Source: Lelliottia amnigena
GTDB lineage: Bacteria; Pseudomonadota; Gammaproteobacteria; Enterobacterales; Enterobacteriaceae
Direction of reading: 5' to 3'
NCBI GenBank assembly: GCA_900635465.1
Contig: LR134135.1
Coordinates: 2,356,001-2,420,000, forward strand
DNA length: 64,000 nt
The position numbers were made by a program, and so were the translations under genes. The notes beneath the pieces were generated by a model, which saw nothing but the letters and a program-made list of their open reading frames with translations, was not told where the DNA came from and searched no databases. Of this stretch, positions 42,675 to 51,133 are shown one piece after another. Within the stretch, counting starts at the first letter, position 1, and each line of letters starts with the position of its first letter.

Positions 42675-43483
42675 TGGAACGCTACGATAACGCATTCGCT
42701 GAACTGAAAGCCCGCAAGGAAGGCGCCTTTGTTCCCTTCGTCACGCTTGGCGATCCAGGGCCTGAGCAGTCGCTGAAAATTATCGACACTCTGATTGCCG
42801 CCGGTGCCGATGCGCTTGAGCTGGGGATCCCCTTCTCCGATCCGCTGGCAGATGGCCCAACCATTCAAAGCGCAACTCTGCGTGCGTTTGCATCCGGTGT
42901 GACGCCAACGCAGTGTTTTGAAATGCTGGCGACTATTCGTCAGAAATACCCAACCATTCCTGTTGGCCTGCTGATGTACGCCAACCTGGTGTTCAACCGC
43001 GGGATCGATGAGTTTTACGCCGAGTGCGCACGCGTCGGTGTGGATTCCGTGCTGATCGCTGACGTACCGATTGAAGAGTCTGCGCCGTTTCGACAGGCGG
43101 CGATGCGTCACAACATCGCACCGATTTTCATCTGCCCACCGAATGCCGATGACGAACTGCTGCGCCAGATTGCCTCTCACGGTCGCGGCTATACCTATTT
43201 GCTTTCCCGCGCGGGCGTGACCGGCGCTGAAAATAAAGCGGCCGTTCCGCTGCATCACCTGGTCGAAAAACTGGCTGAATACCACGCCGCGCCGCCGTTG
43301 CAGGGTTTCGGTATTTCTTCCCCGGAGCAAGTGACAGCCGCCATTGATGCTAATGCTGCGGGTGCAATTTCGGGTTCAGCGATTGTGAAAATTATCGAGA
43401 AAAACGTCGATAAGCCCGATCAGATGCTGACGGAGCTTCGCGACTTTGTCACCGTAATGAAAGCCGCGACTCGCCACGCCTAA
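42674..43483 (+). CDS. trpA: Tryptophan synthase alpha chain
   Basis: Cleaves indole-3-glycerol phosphate to indole and glyceraldehyde-3-phosphate; indole is channelled to TrpB. 269 residues. Catalytic Glu and Asp in [18 protein letters not shown] (Glu49, Asp60 in E. coli numbering), loop [13 protein letters not shown]. Last gene of the trp operon. Confidence 0.98.
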   Translation: MERYDNAFAELKARKEGAFVPFVTLGDPGPEQSLKIIDTLIAAGADALELGIPFSDPLADGPTIQSATLRAFASGVTPTQCFEMLATIRQKYPTIPVGLLMYANLVFNRGIDEFYAECARVGVDSVLIADVPIEESAPFRQAAMRHNIAPIFICPPNADDELLRQIASHGRGYTYLLSRAGVTGAENKAAVPLHHLVEKLAEYHAAPPLQGFGISSPEQVTAAIDANAAGAISGSAIVKIIEKNVDKPDQMLTELRDFVTVMKAATRHA

Positions 43484-43491
43484 GGCTCTCG

Positions 43492-43517
43492 CCGCCCGGC
43501 GTCATCCGGGCGGCGAA
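43492..43517 (+). terminator. GC-rich hairpin after trpA
   Basis: CGCCGCCCGG and CCGGGCGGCG flank a CGTCAT-type loop, about ten bases after the trpA stop. There is no T run after it. It may be the trp operon 3' end (possibly with Rho) or a REP-like stabilising element. Confidence 0.55.
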
Positions 43518-43686
43518 CTTGACTACCGCTTTCGTACCGCGCACGCGGGCAAAAGGGGTAGACCAGAATTGATCTGTTCGAGCTTTTCGAACGCCCTCGC
43601 TTTTCAAATATTCCCCGCAGCGTATTATTCCGTTTTCTTTCCGGCACTCAGCCGCGCAAACCCCTTCTGAGTTCAGAGGTTTACAC

Positions 43687-44898
43687 ATGTCATGGCAACA
43701 CTTCAAACAGGCATACCTGATTAAGTTCTGGTCCCCTGTACCTGCAGTTATCGCTGCGGGGATCCTCTCTACCTACTATTTTGGTATCACCGGCACCTTT
43801 TGGGCGGTCACGGGCGAGTTTACCCGCTGGGGTGGACAGCTTTTACAGCTTGGCGGGATCCACGCCGAAGAGTGGGGTTACTTTAAGCTGATCCATCTGG
43901 ACGGCACGCCGCTCACACGCATCGACGGCATGATGATTATCGGTATGTTCGGCGGCTGTTTTGCTGCCGCGCTATGGGCCAATAACGTCAAACTGCGGAT
44001 GCCCAGGAGCCGCATCCGTATCGCACAGGCGATTGTGGGCGGGATTATCGCAGGCTTCGGCGCACGTCTGGCGATGGGCTGTAACCTGGCCGCCTTCTTC
44101 ACGGGCATTCCCCAGTTTTCGCTTCACGCCTGGTTCTTTGCTGTTGCGACCGCCATCGGCTCGTACTTTGGCGCACGCTTCACGCTTCTGCCGATATTCC
44201 GCATTCCGGTCAAAATGACCAAAGTCAGCGCAGCCTCACCGCTGACGCAAAAACCCGATCAGGCACGACGCCGTTTCCGTCTGGGTATGCTGGTGTTTTT
44301 CGCCATGGTTGCCTGGGCGCTGTGTACGGCGATGAATCAACCAAAACTCGGGCTGGCCATGCTGTTCGGCGTGGGCTTTGGGTTATTGATCGAGCGTGCG
44401 CAGATTTGTTTTACTTCCGCGTTTCGGGATATGTGGATCACGGGCCGCACGATGATGGCGAAAGCCATTATTGCCGGGATGGCCGTAAGTGCGATCGGTA
44501 TTTTTAGCTATGTTCAGCTCGGCGTTGAGCCCAAAATCATGTGGGCTGGCCCAAATGCGGTCATTGGCGGCCTGCTGTTTGGCTTTGGCATTGTGCTGGC
44601 GGGTGGTTGCGAAACCGGCTGGATGTACCGTGCAGTTGAAGGTCAGGTGCATTACTGGTGGGTGGGGCTCGGCAACGTCATCGGGTCAACGATTCTGGCG
44701 TACTACTGGGACGATCTTTCCCCCGCATTAGCGACGAGTTGGGATAAAGTAAATCTGCTGAGTACCTTTGGTCCCCTGGGCGGATTGCTGGTGACATACG
44801 CCCTGCTCCTGATCGCGTTTTTACTGGTTATCGCGCAGGAGAAACGCTTTTTCCGCCGCGCAGCGCGTCAATCTGAAAGACAGGAGAATGCTGCATGA
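43687..44898 (+). CDS. yedE: YedE (TsuA-like) thiosulfate/sulfur transport membrane protein
   Basis: Inner-membrane protein of 403 residues with about nine to ten hydrophobic helices and two YeeE/YedE repeats. The repeat motifs with conserved Cys are visible (LAMGCNLAAFFTGIPQF, IERAQICFTSAFRDMW, LAGGCETGWMYRAVEGQ). Family members import thiosulfate or act in selenium/sulfur metabolism. Close to E. coli YedE throughout. In E. coli the yedE-yedF pair is near the flagellar genes, so its place after trp is a relocation or acquisition. Start MSWQHFKQAYL. Its stop overlaps the yedF start. Confidence 0.92.
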   Translation: MSWQHFKQAYLIKFWSPVPAVIAAGILSTYYFGITGTFWAVTGEFTRWGGQLLQLGGIHAEEWGYFKLIHLDGTPLTRIDGMMIIGMFGGCFAAALWANNVKLRMPRSRIRIAQAIVGGIIAGFGARLAMGCNLAAFFTGIPQFSLHAWFFAVATAIGSYFGARFTLLPIFRIPVKMTKVSAASPLTQKPDQARRRFRLGMLVFFAMVAWALCTAMNQPKLGLAMLFGVGFGLLIERAQICFTSAFRDMWITGRTMMAKAIIAGMAVSAIGIFSYVQLGVEPKIMWAGPNAVIGGLLFGFGIVLAGGCETGWMYRAVEGQVHYWWVGLGNVIGSTILAYYWDDLSPALATSWDKVNLLSTFGPLGGLLVTYALLLIAFLLVIAQEKRFFRRAARQSERQENAA

Positions 44899-45128
44899 AA
44901 GAGATCGTTCCCGACTATCGCCTCGACATGATGGGTGAACCCTGCCCTTACCCTGCCGTCGCCACGCTCGAAGCGTTGCCGCAGCTCAAGAAAGGGGAAA
45001 TTTTGGAAGTGGTCAGCGATTGCCCCCAATCCATCAATAATATTCCGCTGGATGCGAAAAACCACGGATATACCGTCCTCGACATTCAGCAGGACGGCCC
45101 GACTATTCGTTATTTGATTCAGAAATAG
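44895..45128 (+). CDS. yedF: YedF, TusA-like sulfurtransferase
   Basis: 77-residue cytosolic sulfur carrier of the TusA/SirA family: active Cys in the signature MGEPCPYPAVATLEALPQLK. Same length as E. coli YedF. Overlaps yedE by four bases. It presumably accepts sulfur from substrate brought in by YedE. Confidence 0.93.
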   Translation: MKEIVPDYRLDMMGEPCPYPAVATLEALPQLKKGEILEVVSDCPQSINNIPLDAKNHGYTVLDIQQDGPTIRYLIQK

Positions 45129-45137
45129 CGCTCAACA

Positions 45138-45164
45138 CAACGCCCTCTCTCGGGGCGTTGTTTT
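45138..45164 (+). terminator. Terminator of yedE-yedF
   Basis: CAACGCCC and GGGCGTTG flank a short loop and are followed by TTTT, ten bases after the yedF stop. Confidence 0.85.
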
Positions 45165-45267
45165 CCCTCACCGTTACGGCTAAAAAACAACCAGCACATT
45201 GCGTTAGCTCTCATTTTCTTTTGATGAGCGGGAATACTGTATCCTGAGTTTCCATGAGGATATTCTA

Positions 45268-45582
45268 ATGAAAAAATTACTGATCTGTTGTCTGTTCGGC
45301 AATACCGCTCAGTCTCTGGCTAAAAAAATGCAGCATTCTGCCGATGAACAAGGCATTAAGATTCTGGTCAGCGCCGTCGGTCTGGATAATTTTGCAAGCG
45401 TCGCCCCGGCGTTTGACGCCTATTTAGTCGCGCCCCATATTCAGTACAAACTGGAGGAGCTAAGGAAAGAAATTGCTGAAGGACTGCCCATGACGGTGAT
45501 CGAAAGCTATCCGTTTGCGTCGCTGGATGGTGAGAAAGTGCTGGCGTTTGCGCTTGAGAATATGCCGGAACTGACGCAGTAA
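45268..45582 (+). CDS. Orphan PTS lactose/cellobiose-type IIB protein
   Basis: 104 residues resembling the EIIB phosphocarrier of lactose/chitobiose PTS systems. The P-loop Cys is near the N-terminus (LLICCLFGNTAQSLAKKM, Cys8 by alignment with the C-S-A-G-M-S-T loop, which is diverged here). The C-terminal half follows the family (AYLVAPHIQYKLEELRKEIA, SLDGEKVLAFALEN). No IIA or IIC gene lies nearby, so it is an orphan. It may serve a distant transporter or have a regulatory role. The start follows a TGAGGATATTC site. Confidence 0.75.
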   Translation: MKKLLICCLFGNTAQSLAKKMQHSADEQGIKILVSAVGLDNFASVAPAFDAYLVAPHIQYKLEELRKEIAEGLPMTVIESYPFASLDGEKVLAFALENMPELTQ

Positions 45583-45634
45583 CAGAGTGGCAAAATGCTG
45601 AGAAAACAGGCCGCCGTGAGACCCGTTTTCTCTG

Positions 45635-46135
45635 TTAGTGAACCTCATACAGAATGAAATGCATCTCTAAAGCATCATCCAGTAAAATATGTTCATCGAA
45701 ATGACCCTTACTCACTGAGCCAATAGCAGATCGCCAGAATTGCAGTGCAGCGGTGTTTTCGAACATCACCCGGGTTTGCCAAAGCCCGGGGCGATGTTGC
45801 ACTGCAAGGCGAAAAGCTTCTTTGCCCACGCCCATCCCTTTGAATTTGCGCAAGATGAAAAACTGGTCAATATCATAACGTTCAAGATTATGCGGATAGC
45901 GTCGCAACAAACAGAAACCCGCCAGTTCCTCAGCGTGATAAATCAGAAACGGCCAGTGGTCTTTACGCTCCCAGTGTGGGTCCAACAGCGACGCGTTATA
46001 GCTATATTGCCCGTCACTCCCGCACGGCCATTTGCCATATTCAGCGAGATCGTAAACGTAATAATGAAAAAGGTTTTCGACAATATGCCGATGTTGCGCC
46101 GCTGATCGCAGACTCACGGTATTATCCGCAGACAT
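45635..46135 (-). CDS. GNAT-family N-acetyltransferase
   Basis: 166 residues. Acetyl-CoA-binding motif A is visible (FILRKFKGMGVGKEAFRLAV, R-x-x-G-x-G), followed by a motif B-like end (TAALQFWRSAIG). Substrate unknown. Convergent with the PTS IIB gene and separated from ygaP by about 220 bases without a clear gene. Confidence 0.85.
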   Translation of the reverse strand: MSADNTVSLRSAAQHRHIVENLFHYYVYDLAEYGKWPCGSDGQYSYNASLLDPHWERKDHWPFLIYHAEELAGFCLLRRYPHNLERYDIDQFFILRKFKGMGVGKEAFRLAVQHRPGLWQTRVMFENTAALQFWRSAIGSVSKGHFDEHILLDDALEMHFILYEVH

Positions 46136-46358
46136 TTTCGCTCTCCTTTAAAAAAACCAGGCCATAGACACAGAAACTCAGCGAAAGCCCATGAGAGCTT
46201 AATCACGCAGTATGGTTAATCTAACCGCTCTCCCCGCTGATTACGAAGAGTGATGAGAAGCCACATGCGGCGCATCGTTCTTGTTAATGACAGCTCTGTG
46301 CCTGAAACGGCCATCACAAACACTGAACAAGCTTGATCAAAAGGAATGTGGGCAATGG

Positions 46359-46886
46359 CTATTTCGCCGGTCTGTTCCAGGGCATTTTCAACAGTAAACT
46401 TGCCATGCCACACCAGCCACTCACCCCGGCAAACAGTAAACCCGCGCCGACAAAGCCTGACAGTAAAAACAGCCCGCTATTCACGGTGTATCCCAATACG
46501 ACGCCCGTAAGAATGAGAGTGCCTGCGACGATCTGAACTTGTCTCATTATCGGCAACGGCTGCCTTTTGTCTTCAGTCGTGGGGAGTTGGGCACTCTTCC
46601 ACGCGTTGATACCACCCGTCATCAGTAAAACCGGCGCGGGATTTACTGCGTTGATGAGCGTTGTGGCGTTCTGGGCCGTGCGCATCCCTGACTGACAATG
46701 AAAAATAACGGGCTGTCGCTCTGTGCCATCCACTCTTTTACCTTCCGCAATGTCGGAAAGAGGCACAGAGCGCGCATTAGGTATGTGCTCACGCAGATAT
46801 TCAGCACGGTCTCGAATATCAATGAGTAAGGCCCCTTGTTCAATACGCTTTTTTGCTTCCAGCGGTGATACAGATTCAGGCATCAT
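46359..46886 (-). CDS. ygaP: YgaP-like membrane rhodanese
   Basis: 175 residues. Rhodanese domain (LLIDIRDRAEYLREHIPNA) with active Cys in VIFHCQSGMRTAQNATTLI, then a C-terminal pair of transmembrane helices (RQVQIVAGTLILTGVVLGYT, GLFLLSGFVGAGLLFAGVSG) as in E. coli YgaP, a membrane sulfurtransferase. The ATG overlaps the ygaV stop by four bases, so ygaV-ygaP is an operon. Confidence 0.93.
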   Translation of the reverse strand: MMPESVSPLEAKKRIEQGALLIDIRDRAEYLREHIPNARSVPLSDIAEGKRVDGTERQPVIFHCQSGMRTAQNATTLINAVNPAPVLLMTGGINAWKSAQLPTTEDKRQPLPIMRQVQIVAGTLILTGVVLGYTVNSGLFLLSGFVGAGLLFAGVSGWCGMASLLLKMPWNRPAK

Positions 46887-47200
46887 TTGAGGTCCTCCGG
46901 ACAGAAAATGTCTTTTAAGGTAGAGATGACTTTTTTAACAGCCAGGTCTTTGATGAAATAGTTCACGCGTTGCGCCACCCTCTCCGACTCAATCAAACCA
47001 TCATCTTTCATCTTTGCCAGATGCTGTGAGGTTGCAGAGGGCGTTAAGCCAGTCAATTGCCCCAACTCCCCTGACGAGGTGCCAGGCCTGTCAATGAGAA
47101 TGCAGAGGATTAATAGTCGCTTGCTGTTACTCATCGACTTAAGCAGTGTTGTTGCCAGCGAGGCGCTTTCCTGCAATTGGTGCAACTGAGTATTTTTCAT
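46883..47200 (-). CDS. ygaV: YgaV-like ArsR-family repressor
   Basis: ArsR/SmtB winged-helix repressor of about 105 residues, HTH in TGLTPSATSQHLAKMKDDGL. Two cysteines (near residues 33 and 100, in LLILCILIDR and DIFCPEDLK) match the pair in E. coli YgaV and the related SqrR/BigR sulfide sensors, which form a polysulfide bridge on sensing. The ATG at 47200 is preferred over a TTG two codons upstream. Two tandem palindromes just upstream are probable autoregulatory operators. Confidence 0.9.
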   Translation of the reverse strand: MKNTQLHQLQESASLATTLLKSMSNSKRLLILCILIDRPGTSSGELGQLTGLTPSATSQHLAKMKDDGLIESERVAQRVNYFIKDLAVKKVISTLKDIFCPEDLK

Positions 47201-47207
47201 TTTCAAC

Positions 47208-47240
47208 TTTAGAATTGTCTAAATTTAGAAAACTCTAAAT
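47208..47240 (-). promoter_or_regulatory. Two tandem ArsR-type operators upstream of ygaV
   Basis: TTTAGA-N4-TCTAAA occurs at 47208-47223 and again at 47224-47239, directly abutting; the second extends to ATTTAGA-N4-TCTAAAT. They lie 8-40 bases upstream of the ygaV ATG, where an autorepressor would bind. Confidence 0.8.
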
Positions 47241-47522
47241 CAAAAGACACTCGTCCGCAATCGAAAAATCTCAAGCGATGCAAAGCCGCTGTACTGTCTG
47301 TGGTGTGAGCCGGCTTTCGGGTAAACCGACGAATTTGGCTAATCTGGCTTGTAACGATGTGCAGGCCGCATCAGAACGCCCGATAAACTTCACAGTGAGC
47401 TCCAAACGTGGTCAATAATCCCCCGCGTATCAGACTGGAAGCCCTCAAACCCTCGCGCCCACTGGCTGTTCGTGTGCTGTCCACGCCCAGGACTTTGCCG
47501 TTCTGCTTGAGATACTGGAAAT
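47241..47522. other. Region upstream of ygaV without a supported gene; possible gene remnant
   Basis: No start-to-stop gene is supported. On the minus strand, 47371-47514 reads as an open stretch without a start (YLKQNGKVLGVDSTRTASGR ... EVYRAF), followed in another frame by a second short open stretch to about 47275. This may be a decayed or frameshifted gene remnant; I do not recognise it. Confidence 0.35.
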
Positions 47523-47546
47523 AAAAAGGCCGCCCGTAGGCAGCCC
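47523..47546 (-). terminator. Probable terminator downstream of yagU (second hairpin)
   Basis: On the minus strand GGGCTGCC and GGGCGGCC pair around a TAC loop and are followed by TTTTT. Confidence 0.7.
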
Positions 47547-47550
47547 TTGA

Positions 47551-47577
47551 ATAAACCCGCGCTTCTGGCGGGCTCTT
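47551..47577 (-). terminator. Probable terminator downstream of yagU (first hairpin)
   Basis: On the minus strand GAGCCCGC and GCGGGTTT pair around a short loop, followed by a T-rich TTTATT tail, about 20 bases after the yagU stop. Confidence 0.65.
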
Positions 47578-47594
47578 AATGTTTGTTGCTTTGT

Positions 47595-48221
47595 TTATCT
47601 GAACGACGAATTCAGAGAAACTTCAGCGTCAGGTTCGTGCGTAATTCTGTTTCGGAGGTCACGACGAATGATCTCGATAGACCAGAACCATATTAAGTGC
47701 CCAACTATCTCAGAAACGTTTTCATACCACGGAAGGTCGAAAAGCGGTGGGGTCAAGCCCATAAGTGGGAATGAAATCATATGGACAAATAACTGAGCCA
47801 GCGCACCGGCCAGCAGCCCCTGCCATAACTTAATTTTAGGGAACACTTCTGCAACGACACAATACCCAACGGCGAACACGGTAGAGAATATAATGTGCGT
47901 TACACCAACCCAGTTAAAAGCATGCCCGGCAAAGGTATAGACAGCTGCATTAGGGTCAACCAATCCAAGCCAGTCGCGTAGAAAAATGTAGGGAGGATTT
48001 AGGAAGTTTCTGGAGCAGTCGATTTGCCCGGCAGCCCGAATTAATGATTCAGGTCCACACGCACTGGTAAATATATCAACTGGACTACGCGGTGGAAGGG
48101 GAACTTCAGCGCCCCATTTCACAAATGCCGAAACCACCCCTGAAATAAGCCCTATAAACAATGCAACACCGTAACGCCGTCTGCGAGGTTCGGTCTGCAC
48201 AAAAAAGTCTTTTACCGCCAT
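47595..48221 (-). CDS. yagU: YagU family inner-membrane protein
   Basis: 208-residue membrane protein of the DUF1440/YagU family, with about four to five hydrophobic segments ([60 protein letters not shown]). Very close to E. coli YagU, which has been linked to acid tolerance; in E. coli it lies far from ompW. Mechanism unknown. Start [18 protein letters not shown]. Confidence 0.9.
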   Translation of the reverse strand: MAVKDFFVQTEPRRRRYGVALFIGLISGVVSAFVKWGAEVPLPPRSPVDIFTSACGPESLIRAAGQIDCSRNFLNPPYIFLRDWLGLVDPNAAVYTFAGHAFNWVGVTHIIFSTVFAVGYCVVAEVFPKIKLWQGLLAGALAQLFVHMISFPLMGLTPPLFDLPWYENVSEIVGHLIWFWSIEIIRRDLRNRITHEPDAEVSLNSSFR

Positions 48222-48285
48222 AATTCCACCACTTAAATGAATATTTACAGTTCCTTAATATTCATTAAGTTGGACGATTCACATT

Positions 48286-48299
48286 TTGATACAGATCAC
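48286..48299. promoter_or_regulatory. Possible FNR/CRP-like site upstream of yagU
   Basis: TTGATACAGATCAC fits TTGAT-N4-ATCAA except for the last base and has a CRP-like ATCACA half. About 65 bases upstream of the yagU ATG. Sequence match only. Confidence 0.35.
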
Positions 48300-48706
48300 A
48301 CTTTTCACGGCAATCTCATTAAATTTACTTTCAAAACAAGAAGCCCGTGCTGGGACGGGTTGCTTTGCCTGTGGCGAGTATTATCCAGAACCCAGCGTGT
48401 CGATGTGCCGATCGTGCAATTGATCATAGTGACCACAAGGCAAATTGAGCCTGGTGCGTGATGCATGACAGTGAGTTCGTGATAGCGGCATGGTCAAGCC
48501 AAGCTCTTTGACGGTTGCATTCAGCAAAGCGAGGGATGACGGTGATTATGACGGGAAGGCAAAGGAATAGCGCCGAGCTTCCATGAGCAACGCTCTTTGT
48601 CCGAGCGCCTTTTCCGTGAGCAGGGAATTAACGCACAATAACTGTGTGGTCATTCCGGTCAATCAATGCCAAATATGTACCACGACACCTGTGGACAAGA
48701 GAAGCA

Positions 48707-48734
48707 AAAAACTGGCCGTATAACGACCAGTTTT
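48707..48734 (-). terminator. Terminator of ompW
   Basis: AAAACTGG and CCAGTTTT flank a 12-base loop, starting about 12 bases beyond the ompW stop, with an A run that reads as T run on the minus strand. Confidence 0.8.
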
Positions 48735-48745
48735 GCAGATGAGAT

Positions 48746-49381
48746 TTAAAAACGATAACCCGCCGAGAACATAAACACCCACGGGTCCAGTCGTGTATGG
48801 ACACTTTGCTGTTCGCCACCCGCTTTGAAGCGCACGTCGGTGTCGATATCCATGTACCAGACCGACATGTTCAGCAGCCAGTCACGATTGACTAAATAGT
48901 CCAGTCCCACCTGCCCCGCAGCGCCCCAGGAATCTTTAAGACTGAGATCGGACAGACCATTTTCTTTACCGTTATCGTTAAATTTCTCGTCAAAGAACGT
49001 GGTGTAGTTGACGCCTGCGCCAATATACGGGCGCGCCTTGCTATTGGCATCACCAAAATACCATTGCGCCATGAGCGTTGGTGGGAGCTGATGGACGGTT
49101 GCAATATTACCCGTCGGCCCGGTTCCTACCTTGTGGCGGAAAGGCGTAGCCGCCAGCAACTCAACACCGATATTTTCCGTTGCCATATAGGTAAACGTTA
49201 AACCTAACTGCGTGTTATTGCTGACGTTAAAGCCCCCGAGACTTCCTAATACGTTATCTGATCCTTCCGTCGGGCGAACCGTTGCCGAACCCGCGCGAAT
49301 AAAGAACTCGCCTGCTTCATGCGCATAAGCGCCACCAGAGAGACTGCTTAAGATCAGGGCTGCCACTGCTAATTTTTTCAT
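48746..49381 (-). CDS. ompW: Outer membrane protein OmpW
   Basis: Small eight-stranded beta-barrel of the outer membrane with a hydrophobic ligand channel; colicin S4 receptor in E. coli. 211 residues. Signal peptide MKKLAVAALILSSLSGGAYA, then alternating beta strands (LGLTFTYMATENIGVELLAA, PTLMAQWYFGDANSKARPYI) and the C-terminal aromatic end AGYRF recognised by BamA. Expression in E. coli is raised by FNR, and an FNR-like site lies upstream. Confidence 0.96.
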   Translation of the reverse strand: MKKLAVAALILSSLSGGAYAHEAGEFFIRAGSATVRPTEGSDNVLGSLGGFNVSNNTQLGLTFTYMATENIGVELLAATPFRHKVGTGPTGNIATVHQLPPTLMAQWYFGDANSKARPYIGAGVNYTTFFDEKFNDNGKENGLSDLSLKDSWGAAGQVGLDYLVNRDWLLNMSVWYMDIDTDVRFKAGGEQQSVHTRLDPWVFMFSAGYRF

Positions 49382-49484
49382 ATCCGCTCCATCGTTGTGG
49401 TTTTATTGGCGCGGAGAATATAACTATAAATGAGTAGGAAGTGATCAAACACAGATCACATTCGGTTCAGCAATTTAACATTTA

Positions 49485-49498
49485 TTGATCTGGATTAA
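49485..49498. promoter_or_regulatory. FNR-like site in the ompW upstream region
   Basis: TTGATCTGGATTAA matches TTGAT-N4-ATCAA at nine of ten consensus positions, about 105 bases upstream of the ompW ATG. It also lies upstream of yciC on the other strand. E. coli ompW is FNR-controlled. Confidence 0.5.
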
Positions 49499-49667
49499 TT
49501 TTTAACAAAAATGGAGAAACCTGATTGCGCCAATCAGGTCAAATTTGCTCAATACGCTTTGCTTTACAAAGATATGCTTTTCCATACAAGTCATGGTGCT
49601 GCCACGACAGAGTTATCCAGGGTACAATTGCCCGCTTATTAACACCTGCAATACTCAAGGAGAGTGC

Positions 49668-50411
49668 ATGTCTATCACGGCGAAGTCCGTCTACCGTGAC
49701 ACCGGGAATTTTTTCCGCAATCAGTTCATTACTTTTTTACTGATCGCTTTGCTTTGCGCGTTGATCACCGTCGTGCTTGGCCATGCGTTTTCACCGAGTG
49801 ATGAGCAAATTGCCAGCCTCAGCCAGGGCGACCATCTCGCTGGCAGCGTAGGGTTATTTGATCTGGTGCAGAACATGACGCCTGAACAGCAGCAGATTTT
49901 GCTGCGCGCCTCTGCGGCATCAACCTTTTCCGGGTTGATCGGTAACGCAATTATGGCGGGCGGAGTATTGCTGATGGTTCAGTTGGTTTCCGCGGGGCAA
50001 CGCGTCAGCGCGCTGCGCGCTATCGGCGCCAGCGCGCCGGTGTTACCTAAACTGTTCATCCTGATCTTTTTGACCACCTTACTGGTACAAATAGGGATCA
50101 TGCTGGTTGTGGTGCCGGGTGTGCTGTTGGCGATTATCCTCTCCTTTGCGCCTGTGATGCTGGTGCAGGATAAAATGGGGATTTTTACCGCCATGCGCAG
50201 CAGCATAAAACTGGCGTGGTCTAATATGCGTCTGGTTGCGCCTGCAGTGATCGGCTGGCTGCTTGCAAAAACGTTATTGCTGCTGTTTGCACCGAATTTT
50301 GCTGTGCTGACGCCAAACATTGGCGCGGTGGTTGCGAATACCATCAGTAACTTGATCTCCGCCGTATTACTGGTTTACTTGTTCCGCCTGTATACGTTGA
50401 TTCGCCAATAA
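49668..50411 (+). CDS. yciC: YciC, UPF0259 inner-membrane protein
   Basis: 247 residues as in E. coli, six hydrophobic helices, function unknown. Start [20 protein letters not shown] after CAAGGAGAGTGC; the frame is open about 40 codons upstream but the ribosome site settles the start. In the yciC-yciB-yciA order of E. coli, with yciB 59 bases downstream. Confidence 0.95.
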   Translation: MSITAKSVYRDTGNFFRNQFITFLLIALLCALITVVLGHAFSPSDEQIASLSQGDHLAGSVGLFDLVQNMTPEQQQILLRASAASTFSGLIGNAIMAGGVLLMVQLVSAGQRVSALRAIGASAPVLPKLFILIFLTTLLVQIGIMLVVVPGVLLAIILSFAPVMLVQDKMGIFTAMRSSIKLAWSNMRLVAPAVIGWLLAKTLLLLFAPNFAVLTPNIGAVVANTISNLISAVLLVYLFRLYTLIRQ

Positions 50412-50470
50412 TATCCTGATGGCAGAGTGCGAGCGTGCGCTCTGCCCCACGCAGAAAATGGAATCTAAGA

Positions 50471-51010
50471 ATGAAGCAGTTTCTTGATTTTTTACCGCTT
50501 GTCGTGTTTTTCGCATTCTATAAGCTGTACGACATTTACGCCGCGACAACCGCCTTAATCGTCGCCACCGCCGTCGTGCTGATCTACACCTGGATTCGCT
50601 ATCGCAAAGTCGAAAAAATGGCGTTGATCACGTTTGTCTTAGTTGCCGTGTTTGGTGGCTTGACGGTGTTCTTCCATAACGATGAATTTATCAAATGGAA
50701 GGTGACGGTGATTTATGGCCTGTTTGCCGGTGCCCTGCTCTTCAGCCAGTGGGTCATGAACAAACCGTTGATTCAGCGCATGCTGGGCAAAGAAATTACC
50801 CTGCCGCAGGCAGTATGGTCGCGACTGAACATTGCCTGGGCTGTATTCTTTATTCTTTGCGGACTGGCGAATATCTATATTGCGTTCTGGATGCCGCAAA
50901 ATATCTGGGTCAACTTCAAGGTGTTTGGTCTGACGGCACTGACGCTGATTTTCACCCTGCTCAGCGGTGTGTACATTTACAAACACATGCCTCAGGACGA
51001 TAAGCACTGA
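50471..51010 (+). CDS. yciB: YciB (IspZ-like), inner-membrane septation protein
   Basis: 179 residues, five hydrophobic segments ([20 protein letters not shown] at the N-terminus; [24 protein letters not shown] segment). Intracellular septation family; in E. coli YciB is involved in cell-envelope synthesis and interacts with elongation and division proteins. Start at 50471 (MKQFLDFLP), family length. Confidence 0.95.
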   Translation: MKQFLDFLPLVVFFAFYKLYDIYAATTALIVATAVVLIYTWIRYRKVEKMALITFVLVAVFGGLTVFFHNDEFIKWKVTVIYGLFAGALLFSQWVMNKPLIQRMLGKEITLPQAVWSRLNIAWAVFFILCGLANIYIAFWMPQNIWVNFKVFGLTALTLIFTLLSGVYIYKHMPQDDKH

Positions 51011-51019
51011 TCCCTGTAT

Positions 51020-51041
51020 GCCAGACGGTACGCCGTCTGGC
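51020..51041 (+). terminator. Possible terminator of yciB
   Basis: GCCAGACGG and CCGTCTGGC with a four-base loop ten bases after the yciB stop. The T tail is weak, so read-through into yciA is possible. Confidence 0.5.
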
Positions 51042-51133
51042 CATTTGATACCCGTCTGATTTTCGTATTTCCCACCGCGTATAAATCATAGTAGCATCCC
51101 GCCTGTCGTCTTCCGTCACGAGCATAAATTACA

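Larger units (their letters stand above)
48222..48745. other. Gap between yagU and ompW
   Basis: About 520 bases with only short, unsupported open frames. The yagU-proximal end is AT-rich and holds an FNR-like site; the ompW-proximal end holds the ompW terminator. The middle (48330-48620) has no recognisable gene. Confidence 0.55.

Noticed and set aside
43492..43517. Mobile-element end or attachment site after trpA
   Set aside because: It is a simple GC-rich hairpin, with no matching copy or direct repeat seen at the other end of the accessory block.
46216..46413. Minus-strand 65-residue frame downstream of ygaP
   Set aside because: It overlaps the ygaP 3' end out of frame, has no clear ribosome site and no recognised family.
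48460..48620. Small gene in the yagU-ompW gap
   Set aside because: Only short frames broken by stops, without ribosome sites or recognisable motifs.
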